DNA of 64,000 bases from CAYQUO01 sp964420835 (GCA_964420835.1 CAYQUO010000015.1:14804-78803), one strand, 5' to 3'. Shown: positions 9,182 to 17,183, counted from the stretch's first letter. Made by a program: numbers and translations. The notes: generated from the sequence alone by a model not told the origin.

Positions 9182-9631
9182 TTATCCTTCCAGTAATCTG
9201 TCGATCTCTTCTCTGATTGTGTATAAATCGTCCATTTGTAAATACACGATGGCATACCGAATGTACGCGATGTGATCCAGGTTTTTTAACCCAGCCATGA
9301 CAAGATCCCCGACAGTTCGAGAAGATACTTCAGATCGTCCCATTTGTTGTAGTGATGATTCAATCTCACCTACAAGTCTTTCTATGTCTGCTGCAGAAAC
9401 CGGCCTTTTTGCACAACAAATGCGAATACCGCGAGAAAGTTTTTCCCGGTCAAATTCTTCACGAGTTCCATCCCGCTTAATCAACAAGGGAGTAGCCATA
9501 ATCGGCCGCTCTGAAGTGCTGAAACGATTACCGCACTTTTCACACTCACGCCGCCTGCGAATTCCTCCGCGGTTGTCGTGTGTGGTATCGAGAACTCTGG
9601 ATTGATTATGAGAACAATAGGGACAGCGCAA
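9182..9631 (-). CDS. nrdR: NrdR, repressor of ribonucleotide reductase genes
   Basis: A 149-residue regulator of full family length. The N-terminal zinc ribbon is intact (MRCPYCSH...CEKCGNRFSTSE, four cysteines), followed by the ATP-cone domain (PLLIKRDGTREEFDREKL onward) that senses ATP/dATP. NrdR binds paired 16 bp boxes and shuts down nrd genes when dATP is high. It is the first gene of an operon with nrdJ, 12 bp apart, and two NrdR-box-like sequences lie immediately downstream of its predicted promoter, implying autoregulation. Confidence 0.96.
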   Translation of the reverse strand: MRCPYCSHNQSRVLDTTHDNRGGIRRRRECEKCGNRFSTSERPIMATPLLIKRDGTREEFDREKLSRGIRICCAKRPVSAADIERLVGEIESSLQQMGRSEVSSRTVGDLVMAGLKNLDHIAYIRYAIVYLQMDDLYTIREEIDRLLEG

Positions 9632-9689
9632 TCCTTCCTCCCGAACTCATCTATCTTAGAAATTGTTAACCTGCCTTCCGAAAATGATA

Positions 9690-9735
9690 CCCCCATATAT
9701 GGCGGTATTGATTTACATCATACTACATCTAGTGT
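9690..9735 (-). promoter_or_regulatory. tandem NrdR boxes upstream of nrdR-nrdJ
   Basis: Two sequences match the NrdR consensus acaCwAtATaTwGtgt. On the minus strand, 9720-9735 reads ACACTAGATGTAGTAT. The second, at 9690-9705, is centred on the palindrome CCATATATGG. Their centres are 30 bp apart, close to the roughly 31 bp (three helical turns) seen for paired NrdR sites. Both lie between the predicted -10 box and the nrdR start. Confidence 0.75.
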
Positions 9736-9742
9736 GTTTACG

Positions 9743-9771
9743 ATTTTAGCACACCTAGAGTTGCGATGCAA
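9743..9771 (-). promoter_or_regulatory. predicted promoter of nrdR-nrdJ
   Basis: On the minus strand TTGCAT (9766-9771), 17 bp spacer, TAAAAT (9743-9748). Transcription would begin near 9736, so the first NrdR box starts at about +1, where a bound repressor would block initiation. Confidence 0.6.
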
Positions 9772-9917
9772 GATATTGCAAGGTTTATATTCTTAAAATA
9801 TTCTGAATAACTTGCTAAACGCCCTTAATAACCTTTTAACCCTACTATCATATTAACATGTACCTCCCACCAAGAAATATGAGTAATTAATTCTGTTGAA
9901 AAAGGTATAATGTCCGA

Positions 9918-10823
9918 ATGCTCGGCGGAGATAAACTCAAGCATATCATTTTCCTGGTCATTTTCATTGGTATGTTAATAACAGGTTGTGCTGGAGGTGA
10001 GGAAACACCAACATCCTCACCTGTTTTGGTTACACCGGTGGATCTTGTTTCTGCCTTGACGCCCACTCCCCTCCCTCTTGCTGCAAAGGTAAATAACAGC
10101 GATATCCTCTTAAGTGATTTCGAGGAAGAGGTGCAACGATGCCAGGCCGCTCTTCAAGCTACGGGTGCTGACAACAAGATACAAGATTTCCGCAAGATAG
10201 TTTTGGATGACCTGATCGATCAAACCTTGTTGGCGGATGCAGCTTTACAAAACGGGTACCAATTAACAGATGAGAATTTGCAAAACAGGATCGATGGTGA
10301 ATCAAATTCTCTTGGCGATTCAAAAGTACTTCAGGACTGGATGGATAAAAATTATTACACACAGGCCAGTTTCACAAGGATGTACCGCCTGTCCTTGCTT
10401 TCTACCTGGCAGAGGAATGCCATCTTTGAATCTGTTCCAGAAAAGGCAGAACAAATTCATGCCAGACAAATATTCTCAAAAGGAGAAAACGATGCGCGCA
10501 GTTATCATCAGCAATTATCGGCTGGCGCTGATTTCCTAATTTTGGCTGAGGAGGTCGATCCAATTACTCGAGGAGATCTTGGCTGGTTCCCCCGTGGATA
10601 CCTCTTTCAACCAGAGGTTGAAGATGCGGCATATAAATTGCAACCAGGTGAATATAGTGATGTTATAAAAAGTCAAGTTGGCTATCACATCATCCAGGTT
10701 GTTGAGAAGGAAATGAACAGGGATCTTGATCCAGAACAACGGATCAGTCTTCAAAAAGCAGCGCTTGAGAGTTGGATTAAAGATCAAAGAGAGAAAAGTT
10801 CGATCAAAATATTCATTGAATAA
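9918..10823 (+). CDS. parvulin-type peptidyl-prolyl isomerase lipoprotein (PrsA/SurA-like)
   Basis: A predicted extracytoplasmic foldase of 301 residues. The signal peptide IIFLVIFIGMLITGCAGG carries a lipobox (ITGC, Cys near residue 24). A short Thr/Pro linker (TSSPVLVTPV...TPTPLP) leads to a SurA-like helical N-domain starting with an AAKVNNSDILLSDFEEEV segment. The C-terminal parvulin domain (about 180-270) contains HARQIFSKGENDARSYHQQLSAGADF, then GDLGWFPRGYL and a late GYHIIQVVEK. A TATAAT lies only 6 bases before the ATG and no SD is visible, so the mRNA may be leaderless. A membrane-anchored protein follows 22 bp later, probably in the same transcript. Confidence 0.87.
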   Translation: MLGGDKLKHIIFLVIFIGMLITGCAGGEETPTSSPVLVTPVDLVSALTPTPLPLAAKVNNSDILLSDFEEEVQRCQAALQATGADNKIQDFRKIVLDDLIDQTLLADAALQNGYQLTDENLQNRIDGESNSLGDSKVLQDWMDKNYYTQASFTRMYRLSLLSTWQRNAIFESVPEKAEQIHARQIFSKGENDARSYHQQLSAGADFLILAEEVDPITRGDLGWFPRGYLFQPEVEDAAYKLQPGEYSDVIKSQVGYHIIQVVEKEMNRDLDPEQRISLQKAALESWIKDQREKSSIKIFIE

Positions 10824-10845
10824 ACCGGGGCGACTTTAAGAAAAA

Positions 10846-11607
10846 ATGTCCACAATATATACCGGCTCATCCGACCAAAAAAAACGTACAAATCCCAAAG
10901 CCGGGAACAAGGATTTTATTTGGAATTTCTTGACGGTCTTGCTGATAATTATTACCTTATGTATTATCCTGTTTGTTGCTCTCCTGTTCCACGACCCTAC
11001 TTTGCCGATTAATCCCTTCCCGAAACCAACATTGCCGGTCCAACTTGTCCTGCCGACAAGTACGCCCACCTTGTACAGGCTTCCCGCTACTTGGACACCT
11101 GAATTTACACAAACCACAATACCAACCAAAACACAATCTCCCTTCTCACAAGCGTTCACCCCAACGGAGACGTCTGAATTCAATATTGATACTCCGGCTG
11201 CTGTAGATGTTCAATCCACACCAGCCTATCCATTTGCATTGCAAAGTGACCCATCGGCCATCAACGCCGAGGTTCTTTATCCTGAGCGAGCGTGCCGTTG
11301 GATGGGAGTTGGAGGTCAGGTTTTAGACTTGCAAGGTCGACCGTTAACCGGGATGACGATTCAAGTGGGTGGCGTGTTGGAGAATGTGGCTGTCAACCAA
11401 ACCAGCCTAACCGGGCTTGCTTTGAAATATGGAGAGGCTGGTTATGAATTTGAACTTGCAAAGATGCCCACAGCTTCTGAAAAAACGTTGTGGCTCAGGA
11501 TGATCGATCAAGCCAACCTGCCGCTTTCACCACGGATTTACTTTAACACAACAGCGACTTGTGATAAAAACCTGGTGATCATTAATTTCAAACAAATACG
11601 TGAGTAG
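10846..11607 (+). CDS. membrane-anchored protein with Thr/Pro linker and extracellular C-WMGV domain
   Basis: Unrecognised function, 253 residues. Residues 1-24 are basic and cytoplasmic, one transmembrane helix spans about 25-46 (FLTVLLIIITLCIILFVAL), then a Pro/Thr-rich linker runs to about 120. The C-terminal domain (about 125-253) has ACRWMGVGGQVLDLQGRPL, a YGEAGYEFEL segment and CDKNLVIINFKQ at the end. The same domain, with both cysteines and the same order of motifs, forms the C-terminus of the lipoprotein at 49837-50706. It is therefore a mobile extracellular module, possibly a beta-sandwich. It follows the PPIase gene, which may help fold exported proteins of this kind. The stop is 5 bp from the convergent methyltransferase gene. 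Confidence 0.75.
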   Translation: MSTIYTGSSDQKKRTNPKAGNKDFIWNFLTVLLIIITLCIILFVALLFHDPTLPINPFPKPTLPVQLVLPTSTPTLYRLPATWTPEFTQTTIPTKTQSPFSQAFTPTETSEFNIDTPAAVDVQSTPAYPFALQSDPSAINAEVLYPERACRWMGVGGQVLDLQGRPLTGMTIQVGGVLENVAVNQTSLTGLALKYGEAGYEFELAKMPTASEKTLWLRMIDQANLPLSPRIYFNTTATCDKNLVIINFKQIRE

Positions 11608-11612
11608 CCAAC

Positions 11613-12407
11613 CTAAGAACGTTGGATCCTTTGTTGCCGGGCTGCCTCAAATAACAAAATTCCGGCGGCAATGGATGCATTTAAGGATTCGCATTTTTCT
11701 GACATGGGAATCCAGATCTTATTCTCTACGTATTCCCGGCATTGGTTACCCGGGCCAGTGGCCTCACTTCCAATAACCAGCGCCACTGGCGGTCGTAAAT
11801 CGACATCCCAGTATGGCAACCCTCCCCTGGCGTCAGCCAGATAAATCTTTATTGCCTTGTTGTTATCGGCCTGCAGAATTGAACGCAATTCTAAAAATTC
11901 CAAAACCCGGATAGGTAATTTGAAATGCGCTCCCATGGCTGAGCGGACGACCTTGGGAGAAAAGGGATCCACTGTGCTAGAAAGAATGAAAACAGAATCC
12001 ACACCGGCGGCAAGCGCAGTTCGAAGGATTGTGCCCAAGTTTCCCGGATCCGCGATCCCATCAATGACCAATGAAAAAACAATCTGCTTAGGCAGGGAAA
12101 GTTGTGGAAAAGAGCAGACTGCCAAAACACCCTGGGGGGCTTTTGTATCCGATAATTCATTTATGATGGAGTGGGGCACTTCAACCGTTTTAACATTATC
12201 CAGGCTGAGTTGTTTGACAATAGATCGACCCCTTTCTGAAACGTTTTGCGAGATCAATATCAGGTCAGGATGGAACGAAGAAAGAAATGCCTCTTCAAGC
12301 AGGCGAACTCCCTCGATGATGAACTTCCTCTGTTCATAGCGCTCTGTTCTCTTGTTTAATAGTTTGCGTATATTCTGAATCGATGGATTTTTATTGGACC
12401 TGATCAT
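11613..12407 (-). CDS. SpoU/TrmH-family RNA 2'-O-methyltransferase
   Basis: Transfers methyl from S-adenosylmethionine to a ribose 2'-OH of rRNA or tRNA. The 264-residue protein has an N-terminal substrate-binding domain (about 1-95, with RNKNPSIQNIRKLLNKR and GVRLLEEA) and a C-terminal SPOUT knot. The three SpoU motifs are present: DPGNLGTILRTALAAGVDSVFI near 125, VALVIGSEATGP near 210, and the C-terminal ESLNASIAAGILLFEAARQR. The arrangement resembles the 23S rRNA methyltransferases of the RlmB/TsnR group; the modified nucleotide cannot be read from sequence. It is monocistronic and converges on the preceding gene. Confidence 0.88.
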   Translation of the reverse strand: MIRSNKNPSIQNIRKLLNKRTERYEQRKFIIEGVRLLEEAFLSSFHPDLILISQNVSERGRSIVKQLSLDNVKTVEVPHSIINELSDTKAPQGVLAVCSFPQLSLPKQIVFSLVIDGIADPGNLGTILRTALAAGVDSVFILSSTVDPFSPKVVRSAMGAHFKLPIRVLEFLELRSILQADNNKAIKIYLADARGGLPYWDVDLRPPVALVIGSEATGPGNQCREYVENKIWIPMSEKCESLNASIAAGILLFEAARQQRIQRS

Positions 12408-12550
12408 TCGAATCCTTTAGGAAACATCTGATTTCAAACAATGTTACTGGATTATAAAGGCTCTTGCATGGCAATTGTATGGTGCCGTCTTTATTTTTTT
12501 CGGTTTTTCCACTTGCAATTTATGTAAAGGAACATGGGTGAAATGTGTTT

Positions 12551-12581
12551 AAAAAAAAACAGGTTGACAGCAATGTCAACC
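12551..12581 (-). terminator. intrinsic terminator after rplT
   Basis: On the minus strand an 8 bp stem, GGTTGACA (from 12581) and TGTCAACC (to 12562), with a 4-base loop, is followed by TG and nine T residues (12551-12559). It starts about 20 bases after the rplT stop and is the natural end of thrS-infC-rpmI-rplT. Confidence 0.88.
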
Positions 12582-12602
12582 CGGATAACAAGCATGAAAA
12601 AA

Positions 12603-12953
12603 TCAGGCTGATTTTGCTTTTGTAACGATGGACGAAAAGGCGTAAGGGTCCCGAACCGCCAGGTCAGCAAGCATTTTTCTATTTAGAGAAATGTTTGCTT
12701 TTTTCAGGGCATGGACCAGGCGGCTGTAACTAATTTCATTGATTCTTGCGGCAGCGTTGATTCGTGTGATCCATAACTTGCGCAGATCGCGTTTTCGTAC
12801 CCGACGGTCACGGTAGGCATACCACAATCCCTTTAACATGGCCTCGTTTGCCCGGCGGAAAAGACGATTGCGAGATCCAATTTGCCCTTTTGTTAATTTT
12901 AATACTTTTTTATGTCGGAGGTGTTTTTGAGGACCTCCCTTCACTCTTGCCAT
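12603..12953 (-). CDS. rplT: 50S ribosomal protein L20
   Basis: A 116-residue early-assembly protein of the large subunit. It has the family N-terminus MARVKGG and the central RANEAMLKGLWYAYRDRRVRKRD with LWITRINAAAR. Its length is typical. A good SD (AAAGGAG) precedes the ATG. It is the last gene of infC-rpmI-rplT, the conserved bacterial order, and in many bacteria L20 represses this operon by binding its leader; no such site was identified here. Confidence 0.98.
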   Translation of the reverse strand: MARVKGGPQKHLRHKKVLKLTKGQIGSRNRLFRRANEAMLKGLWYAYRDRRVRKRDLRKLWITRINAAARINEISYSRLVHALKKANISLNRKMLADLAVRDPYAFSSIVTKAKSA

Positions 12954-13042
12954 TCTTTACTCCTTTGCACACTCCCAGGCGTCGATCCGTGGGACCTGTT
13001 GTAAACACCTAGCAGCTGCATAACGCAGATGAAATGATACGA

Positions 13043-13279
13043 TTAGCTCTTGTCCTTTAAATAAGGCGTTAGACGATTAACCCTGGTTATGATCCGATCC
13101 CCTTGGACTGGGACCATTTCAGAGAACAGGGCTTTTGTTCGTTTGGATGTCCGGCGTCGGAGGTGACTTTTTCCCCCTTTCGTTCTGAGCAATATACCTC
13201 CACCACTTAATTTAAAGCGCTTGCTAGTCGCTTTGTGGGTTTTAATTTTTATCTTTCCTGATTTCAGCTTTCTCGGCAC
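13043..13279 (-). CDS. rpmI: 50S ribosomal protein L35
   Basis: A 78-residue basic ribosomal protein with the L35 core KIKTHKATSKRFKLSGGG followed by KSHLRRRTSKRTK. It is about a dozen residues longer than the common 65-residue form, because of a short N-terminal extension (MPRKLKSGK) and a longer tail. The start is GTG at 13277-13279 with an AGGAGG 9 bases upstream. It sits between infC and rplT, 90 bp from each. Confidence 0.96.
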   Translation of the reverse strand: MPRKLKSGKIKIKTHKATSKRFKLSGGGILLRTKGGKSHLRRRTSKRTKALFSEMVPVQGDRIITRVNRLTPYLKDKS

Positions 13280-13369
13280 AGCAATATTCCTCCTGGGTCA
13301 TAAATCAATCGCGAGGTTGTATATGTATAAGAATTAATGATTATTTCTATTCCGAATGAAAGATCAACC

Positions 13370-13945
13370 TCAAACCGCCTGGGTGTCCACAGACTCTTCG
13401 GGATGTGAGGAAACCTTCTTGCGGCTAACACCTTTTGGCAATGGAGCCAACATCATTGACATCATTTTTCCTTCGAGATTGGGCGCCTGCTCCACTTGGG
13501 CAAGGTCGGATAATTCTTCAGCAATTTCCTTTAAGTCCTCCAATGCCAACTCCGGGTATGTAATCTCGCGGCCGCGGAAGCGGATGGTCACTTTAACTTT
13601 TATCCCGTCCTGGAGCCAGCGCCGGGCATCCTTTACTTTAAATCCTCGGTGATGTTCATTTGTCTTGGGGCGCAGGCGAATTTCCTTGATCTCTATCTTA
13701 GTTTGGGCTTTTCTTGCTTCACGTTCTTTCTTTGTTTTTTCGTATAAAAATTTCCCAAAATCCATGATCCGGCAAACAGGTGGTTCTGCTGTGGGTGCTA
13801 CTTCAACCAGATCCAGATCGGCTTCCCGAGCCATTTGGATCGCATCCCTGATCTGGGTTACCCCAATATTCTCTCCGTTCACGCCAATCAGGCGGACTTC
13901 GGGAACCCGAATCATCTCATTTATCCTAAAACCGGATGTACTAAT
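13370..13945 (-). CDS. infC: translation initiation factor IF-3, AUU start
   Basis: IF-3 (191 residues) binds the 30S subunit, blocks subunit joining and checks the start codon. The first ATG in frame (13915) would remove the conserved N-terminal segment. Reading upstream, the frame continues as FRINE before MIRVPEVRLIG, matching the usual YRVNNEIRVPEV of the family. The frame begins at ATT (13943-13945), 6 bases after AAAGGAG. I see no in-frame ATG, GTG or TTG that fits better, so AUU is the probable start, as in E. coli infC. The N-domain covers about 11-80, the linker 80-95 and the C-domain 95-175. An AUU start lets IF-3 repress its own translation. Confidence 0.93.
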   Translation of the reverse strand: MSTSGFRINEMIRVPEVRLIGVNGENIGVTQIRDAIQMAREADLDLVEVAPTAEPPVCRIMDFGKFLYEKTKKEREARKAQTKIEIKEIRLRPKTNEHHRGFKVKDARRWLQDGIKVKVTIRFRGREITYPELALEDLKEIAEELSDLAQVEQAPNLEGKMMSMMLAPLPKGVSRKKVSSHPEESVDTQAV

Positions 13946-14084
13946 AGCACTCTCCTTTCGAAATACATAAAAAATGACCGTTTTTACTTAACGGTGCACA
14001 ACGACAGAAATATACCACAGGTAATAAATTCTCGTCAACCGTATCGCGAAAACCGCATGCAATGATGTCGGTCTTCGTGGAAGT

Positions 14085-15860
14085 TTATTCATGGTTCTTC
14101 ATTGCCTGTTTTGACATTTCGATCAACTGCTCCAAGCTTACAAGCCCGATGTTTTCACCAGTTCTCAAGCGAAGAGAAACCTTATTTTCGGTTACTTCAT
14201 TGTCACCGAGGATCAACATATAGGGGATCTTTTGGCGCTGAGCATCCCGGATTTTGGCATTCATCCTTTCGCTGCTATCGTCTATTTCAATTCGCAAGCC
14301 GGCCAATTTTAAGGTTTGCGCAACCTTATTGGCATATTCAACATGGCGGTCTGTGATTGGAATTAACATTGCCTGCACTGGGGCAAGCCAAATTGGGAAT
14401 GCACCGGCATAATGTTCTATCATCACACCAAAGAAACGTTCGAGACTGCCCAGTAATGCGCGATGGATCATGTAAGGTCGATGAGGCATGCCGTCATCCC
14501 CAAAATATTCAAGGTTGAAACGCTCAGAAAGATTGAAATCGAATTGGATTGTCGAGAGTTGCCACTCACGGCCAATGGCATCTTTGATCTTTAGATCGAT
14601 CTTTGGACCATAGAAAGCTCCGCCACCCTCATCTATTTCATATGGGATCTTGGCACGTTCCAAGGCCGCCTGCAATGCCGCCTCAGCGTCTTTCCAGTGG
14701 AATTCTTCTCCTACGCTGTTTTCCGGTTTTGTGCTCAGGTATGCTTTTGAATCGGTAAACCCAAAAGAGCGGAGGATGTGAAGACAAAAATTTAGTACAA
14801 AATCGATCTCTGCAGGCATTTGTTCTGGCCGGCAAAAATGATGGGCATCATCCTGGGTGAAACCACGTACACGCAAAAGACCGTGCAACACCCCGCTGCG
14901 TTCGTACCTGTAAACTGTTCCTTTTTCCGCGAACCGCATGGGTAGATCGCGGTATGACCGACGTCTAGAGTTATAGATCTGGATATGGAACGGACAGTTC
15001 ATCGGTTTTAAGTAATATTTTTGCCCTTCGATGTCTACAGGGGAATACATGTAATCTGCATAAGAGACAAGGTGGCCGCTGGTCTTCCACAGTTCGGCCT
15101 TACCAATGTGTGGGGTGTAAACGAAGTCATATCCGGCCTTTTCGTGCTCTTCCATCCAGAACTGCTCAGCGATCATGCGCACCTTGGCTCCTTTGGGGTG
15201 CCAGAGAATCAATCCAGCCCCTACTTCGTCGTTGACGCTGAACAGGTCTAGTTCTTTCCCCAGCCTCCGGTGGTCGCGCTTTTTTGCTTCTTCCATTTTC
15301 CAGAGAAAGGATTTTAACTGCCCTTCGTTTTCCCAGGCAGTTCCGTAAATTCTCTGCAACATCGGGCGCCGCTCGTCGCCGCGCCAGTATGCCCCTGCCA
15401 CACTGGTCAATTTGATGGCATTCGGGTCGATCTGCCTGGTATTTTCAACGTGAGGGCCTCGACAAAGGTCGGTAAAATTTGCGTGGGAATATGTGGAAAT
15501 AACGGGCTTATCATGGGCCGGCTCACCGTTTTCATCCATAGCGCCTTCTTCCAGCCCATCAATCAATTCCTGTTTATACACCTGACCTTTGAAGAGCTCC
15601 CGGGCTTCGTCAGCAGTGACTTCTTTTCGCACGAAAGGATGGTTTTCACGGATGATCTCTTTCATCCGTTTTTCAATATGTTCCAGGTCTTCAGGTGTCA
15701 AAGTACGGGGAAGGTCGAAATCATAATAAAAACCGTCTTCAATGGCTGGACCGATGGCTATACCTGCTCCGGGAAATAGCTCCAAAACAGCCTGAGCCAT
15801 AATATGGGCGGCGGAATGACGAATCCTATATAGATTGGAATTTTCATATTTATCTTTCAT
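14085..15860 (-). CDS. thrS: threonyl-tRNA synthetase (no TGS domain)
   Basis: Charges tRNA-Thr. ATG at 15858-15860, preceded by GGAGG, gives 591 residues; the longer frame from 15899 would run through the attenuator. The protein begins directly with the editing (N2) domain, whose HSAAHIMAQ motif removes serine mischarged to tRNA-Thr. The N-terminal TGS domain of the E. coli enzyme is absent. The class II catalytic core (about 205-490) contains KPMNCPFHIQIYNSRRRSYRDLPMR (zinc-binding Cys) and RGFTQDDAHHF, and the C-terminal anticodon-binding domain starts near WLAPVQAMLIP. It is preceded by a T-box leader and followed by infC-rpmI-rplT in the order known from E. coli. Confidence 0.97.
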   Translation of the reverse strand: MKDKYENSNLYRIRHSAAHIMAQAVLELFPGAGIAIGPAIEDGFYYDFDLPRTLTPEDLEHIEKRMKEIIRENHPFVRKEVTADEARELFKGQVYKQELIDGLEEGAMDENGEPAHDKPVISTYSHANFTDLCRGPHVENTRQIDPNAIKLTSVAGAYWRGDERRPMLQRIYGTAWENEGQLKSFLWKMEEAKKRDHRRLGKELDLFSVNDEVGAGLILWHPKGAKVRMIAEQFWMEEHEKAGYDFVYTPHIGKAELWKTSGHLVSYADYMYSPVDIEGQKYYLKPMNCPFHIQIYNSRRRSYRDLPMRFAEKGTVYRYERSGVLHGLLRVRGFTQDDAHHFCRPEQMPAEIDFVLNFCLHILRSFGFTDSKAYLSTKPENSVGEEFHWKDAEAALQAALERAKIPYEIDEGGGAFYGPKIDLKIKDAIGREWQLSTIQFDFNLSERFNLEYFGDDGMPHRPYMIHRALLGSLERFFGVMIEHYAGAFPIWLAPVQAMLIPITDRHVEYANKVAQTLKLAGLRIEIDDSSERMNAKIRDAQRQKIPYMLILGDNEVTENKVSLRLRTGENIGLVSLEQLIEMSKQAMKNHE

Positions 15861-15883
15861 GGAAACTGCCTCCTTCTTTTGAT

Positions 15884-16137
15884 AAAAAAACCTGCCCAAC
15901 TGGGGCAGGAGTTATCCTCATGCGGTTCCACCCAGATTAACCTTGGATCAAGGTCATCTCGTTTGGACCTGTAACGTGGTCAACCGGTTTCCTTATTCGT
16001 ACGGATTTGTACTTTCAGGATTCCGCTCGCAGGTGGTTTTCTCCATCTTCTTCAGGTGGAAATTCCCAGACATCGATTTCCATTCTCTGGCTGAGAGGAA
16101 GTTGGATACTCTTCCCGGTCTTAGCGTTTAATTATTA
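15884..16137 (-). promoter_or_regulatory. T-box riboswitch controlling thrS (specifier ACC)
   Basis: The minus-strand leader carries the hallmarks of a T-box attenuator. The T-box element AATCTGGGTGGAACCGC lies at about 15922-15938. A Stem I distal arm has the AGAGA motif, then TGGAAAT pairing with ATTTCCA around a loop like the conserved terminal loop. The specifier segment reads GAAA-ACC-ACCT, putting ACC (threonine) at 16035-16037 in the position that holds GGC in glyQS. The leader ends in an intrinsic terminator, CCTGCCC/GGGCAGG plus seven T residues (15884-15909), just before the thrS SD. Uncharged tRNA-Thr should stabilise the antiterminator and switch thrS on. Stem II/III limits were not resolved. 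Confidence 0.9.
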
Positions 16138-16143
16138 TTTTGT

Positions 16144-16172
16144 ATTATAAAACCAGTCATATTTTCTGACAA
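16144..16172 (-). promoter_or_regulatory. predicted promoter of the thrS T-box transcript
   Basis: Minus strand TTGTCA (16167-16172), 17 bp spacer, perfect TATAAT (16144-16149). Predicted start near 16137 gives a leader of about 275 bases before the thrS ATG, a normal length for a T-box. Confidence 0.7.
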
Positions 16173-16260
16173 GTAAATTATCGTTTGGTTCATATCCAAA
16201 TTGTAAATTAATGATGTGTCGGAAAATAAAAGAGATGCCGTGACATGACATCTCTTTTTA

Positions 16261-16337
16261 TGGTGGGCGGTATAGGACTCGAACCTACGGCCTTTGCGAT
16301 GTCAACGCAATGCTCTAACCAACTGAGCTAACCGCCC
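16261..16337 (-). tRNA. tRNA-Val (anticodon GAC)
   Basis: A 77-base cloverleaf on the minus strand with acceptor GGGCGGT/ACCGCCC, D-arm GCTCAGTTGGTTAGAGC, anticodon arm TTGCG-TTGACAT-CGCAA giving anticodon GAC, T-arm GTAGG-TTCGAGT-CCTAT and an encoded 3' CCA. It reads GUC and GUU codons. Confidence 0.96.
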
Positions 16338-16346
16338 AATGATTAC

Positions 16347-16375
16347 ATTATAACTTTGTATCCCGTCCTTGGCAA
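16347..16375 (-). promoter_or_regulatory. predicted promoter of tRNA-Val
   Basis: Minus strand TTGCCA (16370-16375), 17 bp spacer, TATAAT (16347-16352), 9 bases before the tRNA 5' end. It overlaps no gene and lies just downstream of the lipoprotein stop. Confidence 0.6.
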
Positions 16376-16380
16376 TGGAA

Positions 16381-16914
16381 TTAGGGCGCGCTGCTGCCGC
16401 GTTGGAACATTGGTATATATACTGACCCTAAAAAAACAGGCAGGTCATTGGCTTGATCATAAATGGTGAAGGATACAAAATCATCCAAGCCAACAACCGG
16501 ACCAACACAATAGAGGCGGTTTGGATACCTGATCATGGTAAAGCAATCGTACCGCTTATTTCGTTGCAACACAGCATAAAATGCCCCTGTTATTTCCGAG
16601 GGGGATTCCAGCGTAAAAAAGGCTCTCCAATTTTCCAGGAAACCAACGGTATGGATTGTAGCTTGATTAAGGTTTGAAGAAAGGGTGGGTTTAATCGTTG
16701 CGGTCACATATCCACCGGGTGAAAAAATCTTCGTCTGGGTGGGGAGGAATGTGGAAGTAGGCATTGGCGTTCTTGTGGGGATTGGATCTGTAGTTGAAAG
16801 CGTGATGGGTGCTACAGTTGGGATAACCATGCGTGCTGAACATCCAGAGGATAGAACCAGCAGCAGGCTCATGAGTTGCAGCAACTGTTTTGGGGGATGG
16901 TTTTGAAAAATCAT
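16381..16914 (-). CDS. putative lipoprotein with Thr/Pro-rich linker
   Basis: Unrecognised exported protein, 177 residues from ATG at 16912-16914. The longer frame from 17013 has a poor N-terminus. The signal peptide LLQLMSLLLVLSSGCSAR has a lipobox (SSGC). A linker of PTRTPMPTSTFLPTQT type leads to a small domain (about 85-177) with YDCFTMIRYPNRLYCVG, which holds two cysteines that could form a disulfide, and a beta-rich end VSFTIYDQANDLPVFLG. The linker resembles those of the proteins at 10846 and 49837, but the folded domain is different. No SD is obvious. tRNA genes flank it on both sides. Confidence 0.65.
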   Translation of the reverse strand: MIFQNHPPKQLLQLMSLLLVLSSGCSARMVIPTVAPITLSTTDPIPTRTPMPTSTFLPTQTKIFSPGGYVTATIKPTLSSNLNQATIHTVGFLENWRAFFTLESPSEITGAFYAVLQRNKRYDCFTMIRYPNRLYCVGPVVGLDDFVSFTIYDQANDLPVFLGSVYIPMFQRGSSAP

Positions 16915-17086
16915 ATGGAGTAATTCGTTCAACCTGAAAGTGCAGTTATTATACATATAATACCTGCAGGCGTAAGACAAATGTATCCAATCGTCTGGAA
17001 TGGGGGAATTCACCGAGCCGTTGTTTGCATAAAAGCTCCTATGTTATAATTCTGCAGGTTTTCAGAGGATTGATTTTGATGGACCA

Positions 17087-17173
17087 GGAGAGGTTGCGTA
17101 GTCTGGCCTAACGCGCACGCCTGGAGAGCGTGTTTACCGCAAGGTAACGTGGGTTCGAATCCCACCCTCTCCG
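17087..17173 (+). tRNA. tRNA-Ser (anticodon GGA)
   Basis: Class II tRNA: acceptor GGAGAGG/CCTCTCC, anticodon arm CACGC-CTGGAGA-GCGTG giving anticodon GGA, a long variable arm (TTTACCGCAAGGTAAC) and T-arm GTGGG-TTCGAAT-CCCAC. The 3' CCA is not encoded. A TATAAT at 17045-17050 lies upstream and a terminator follows. It reads UCC and UCU. Confidence 0.96.
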
Positions 17174-17183
17174 CTCTACCAAG

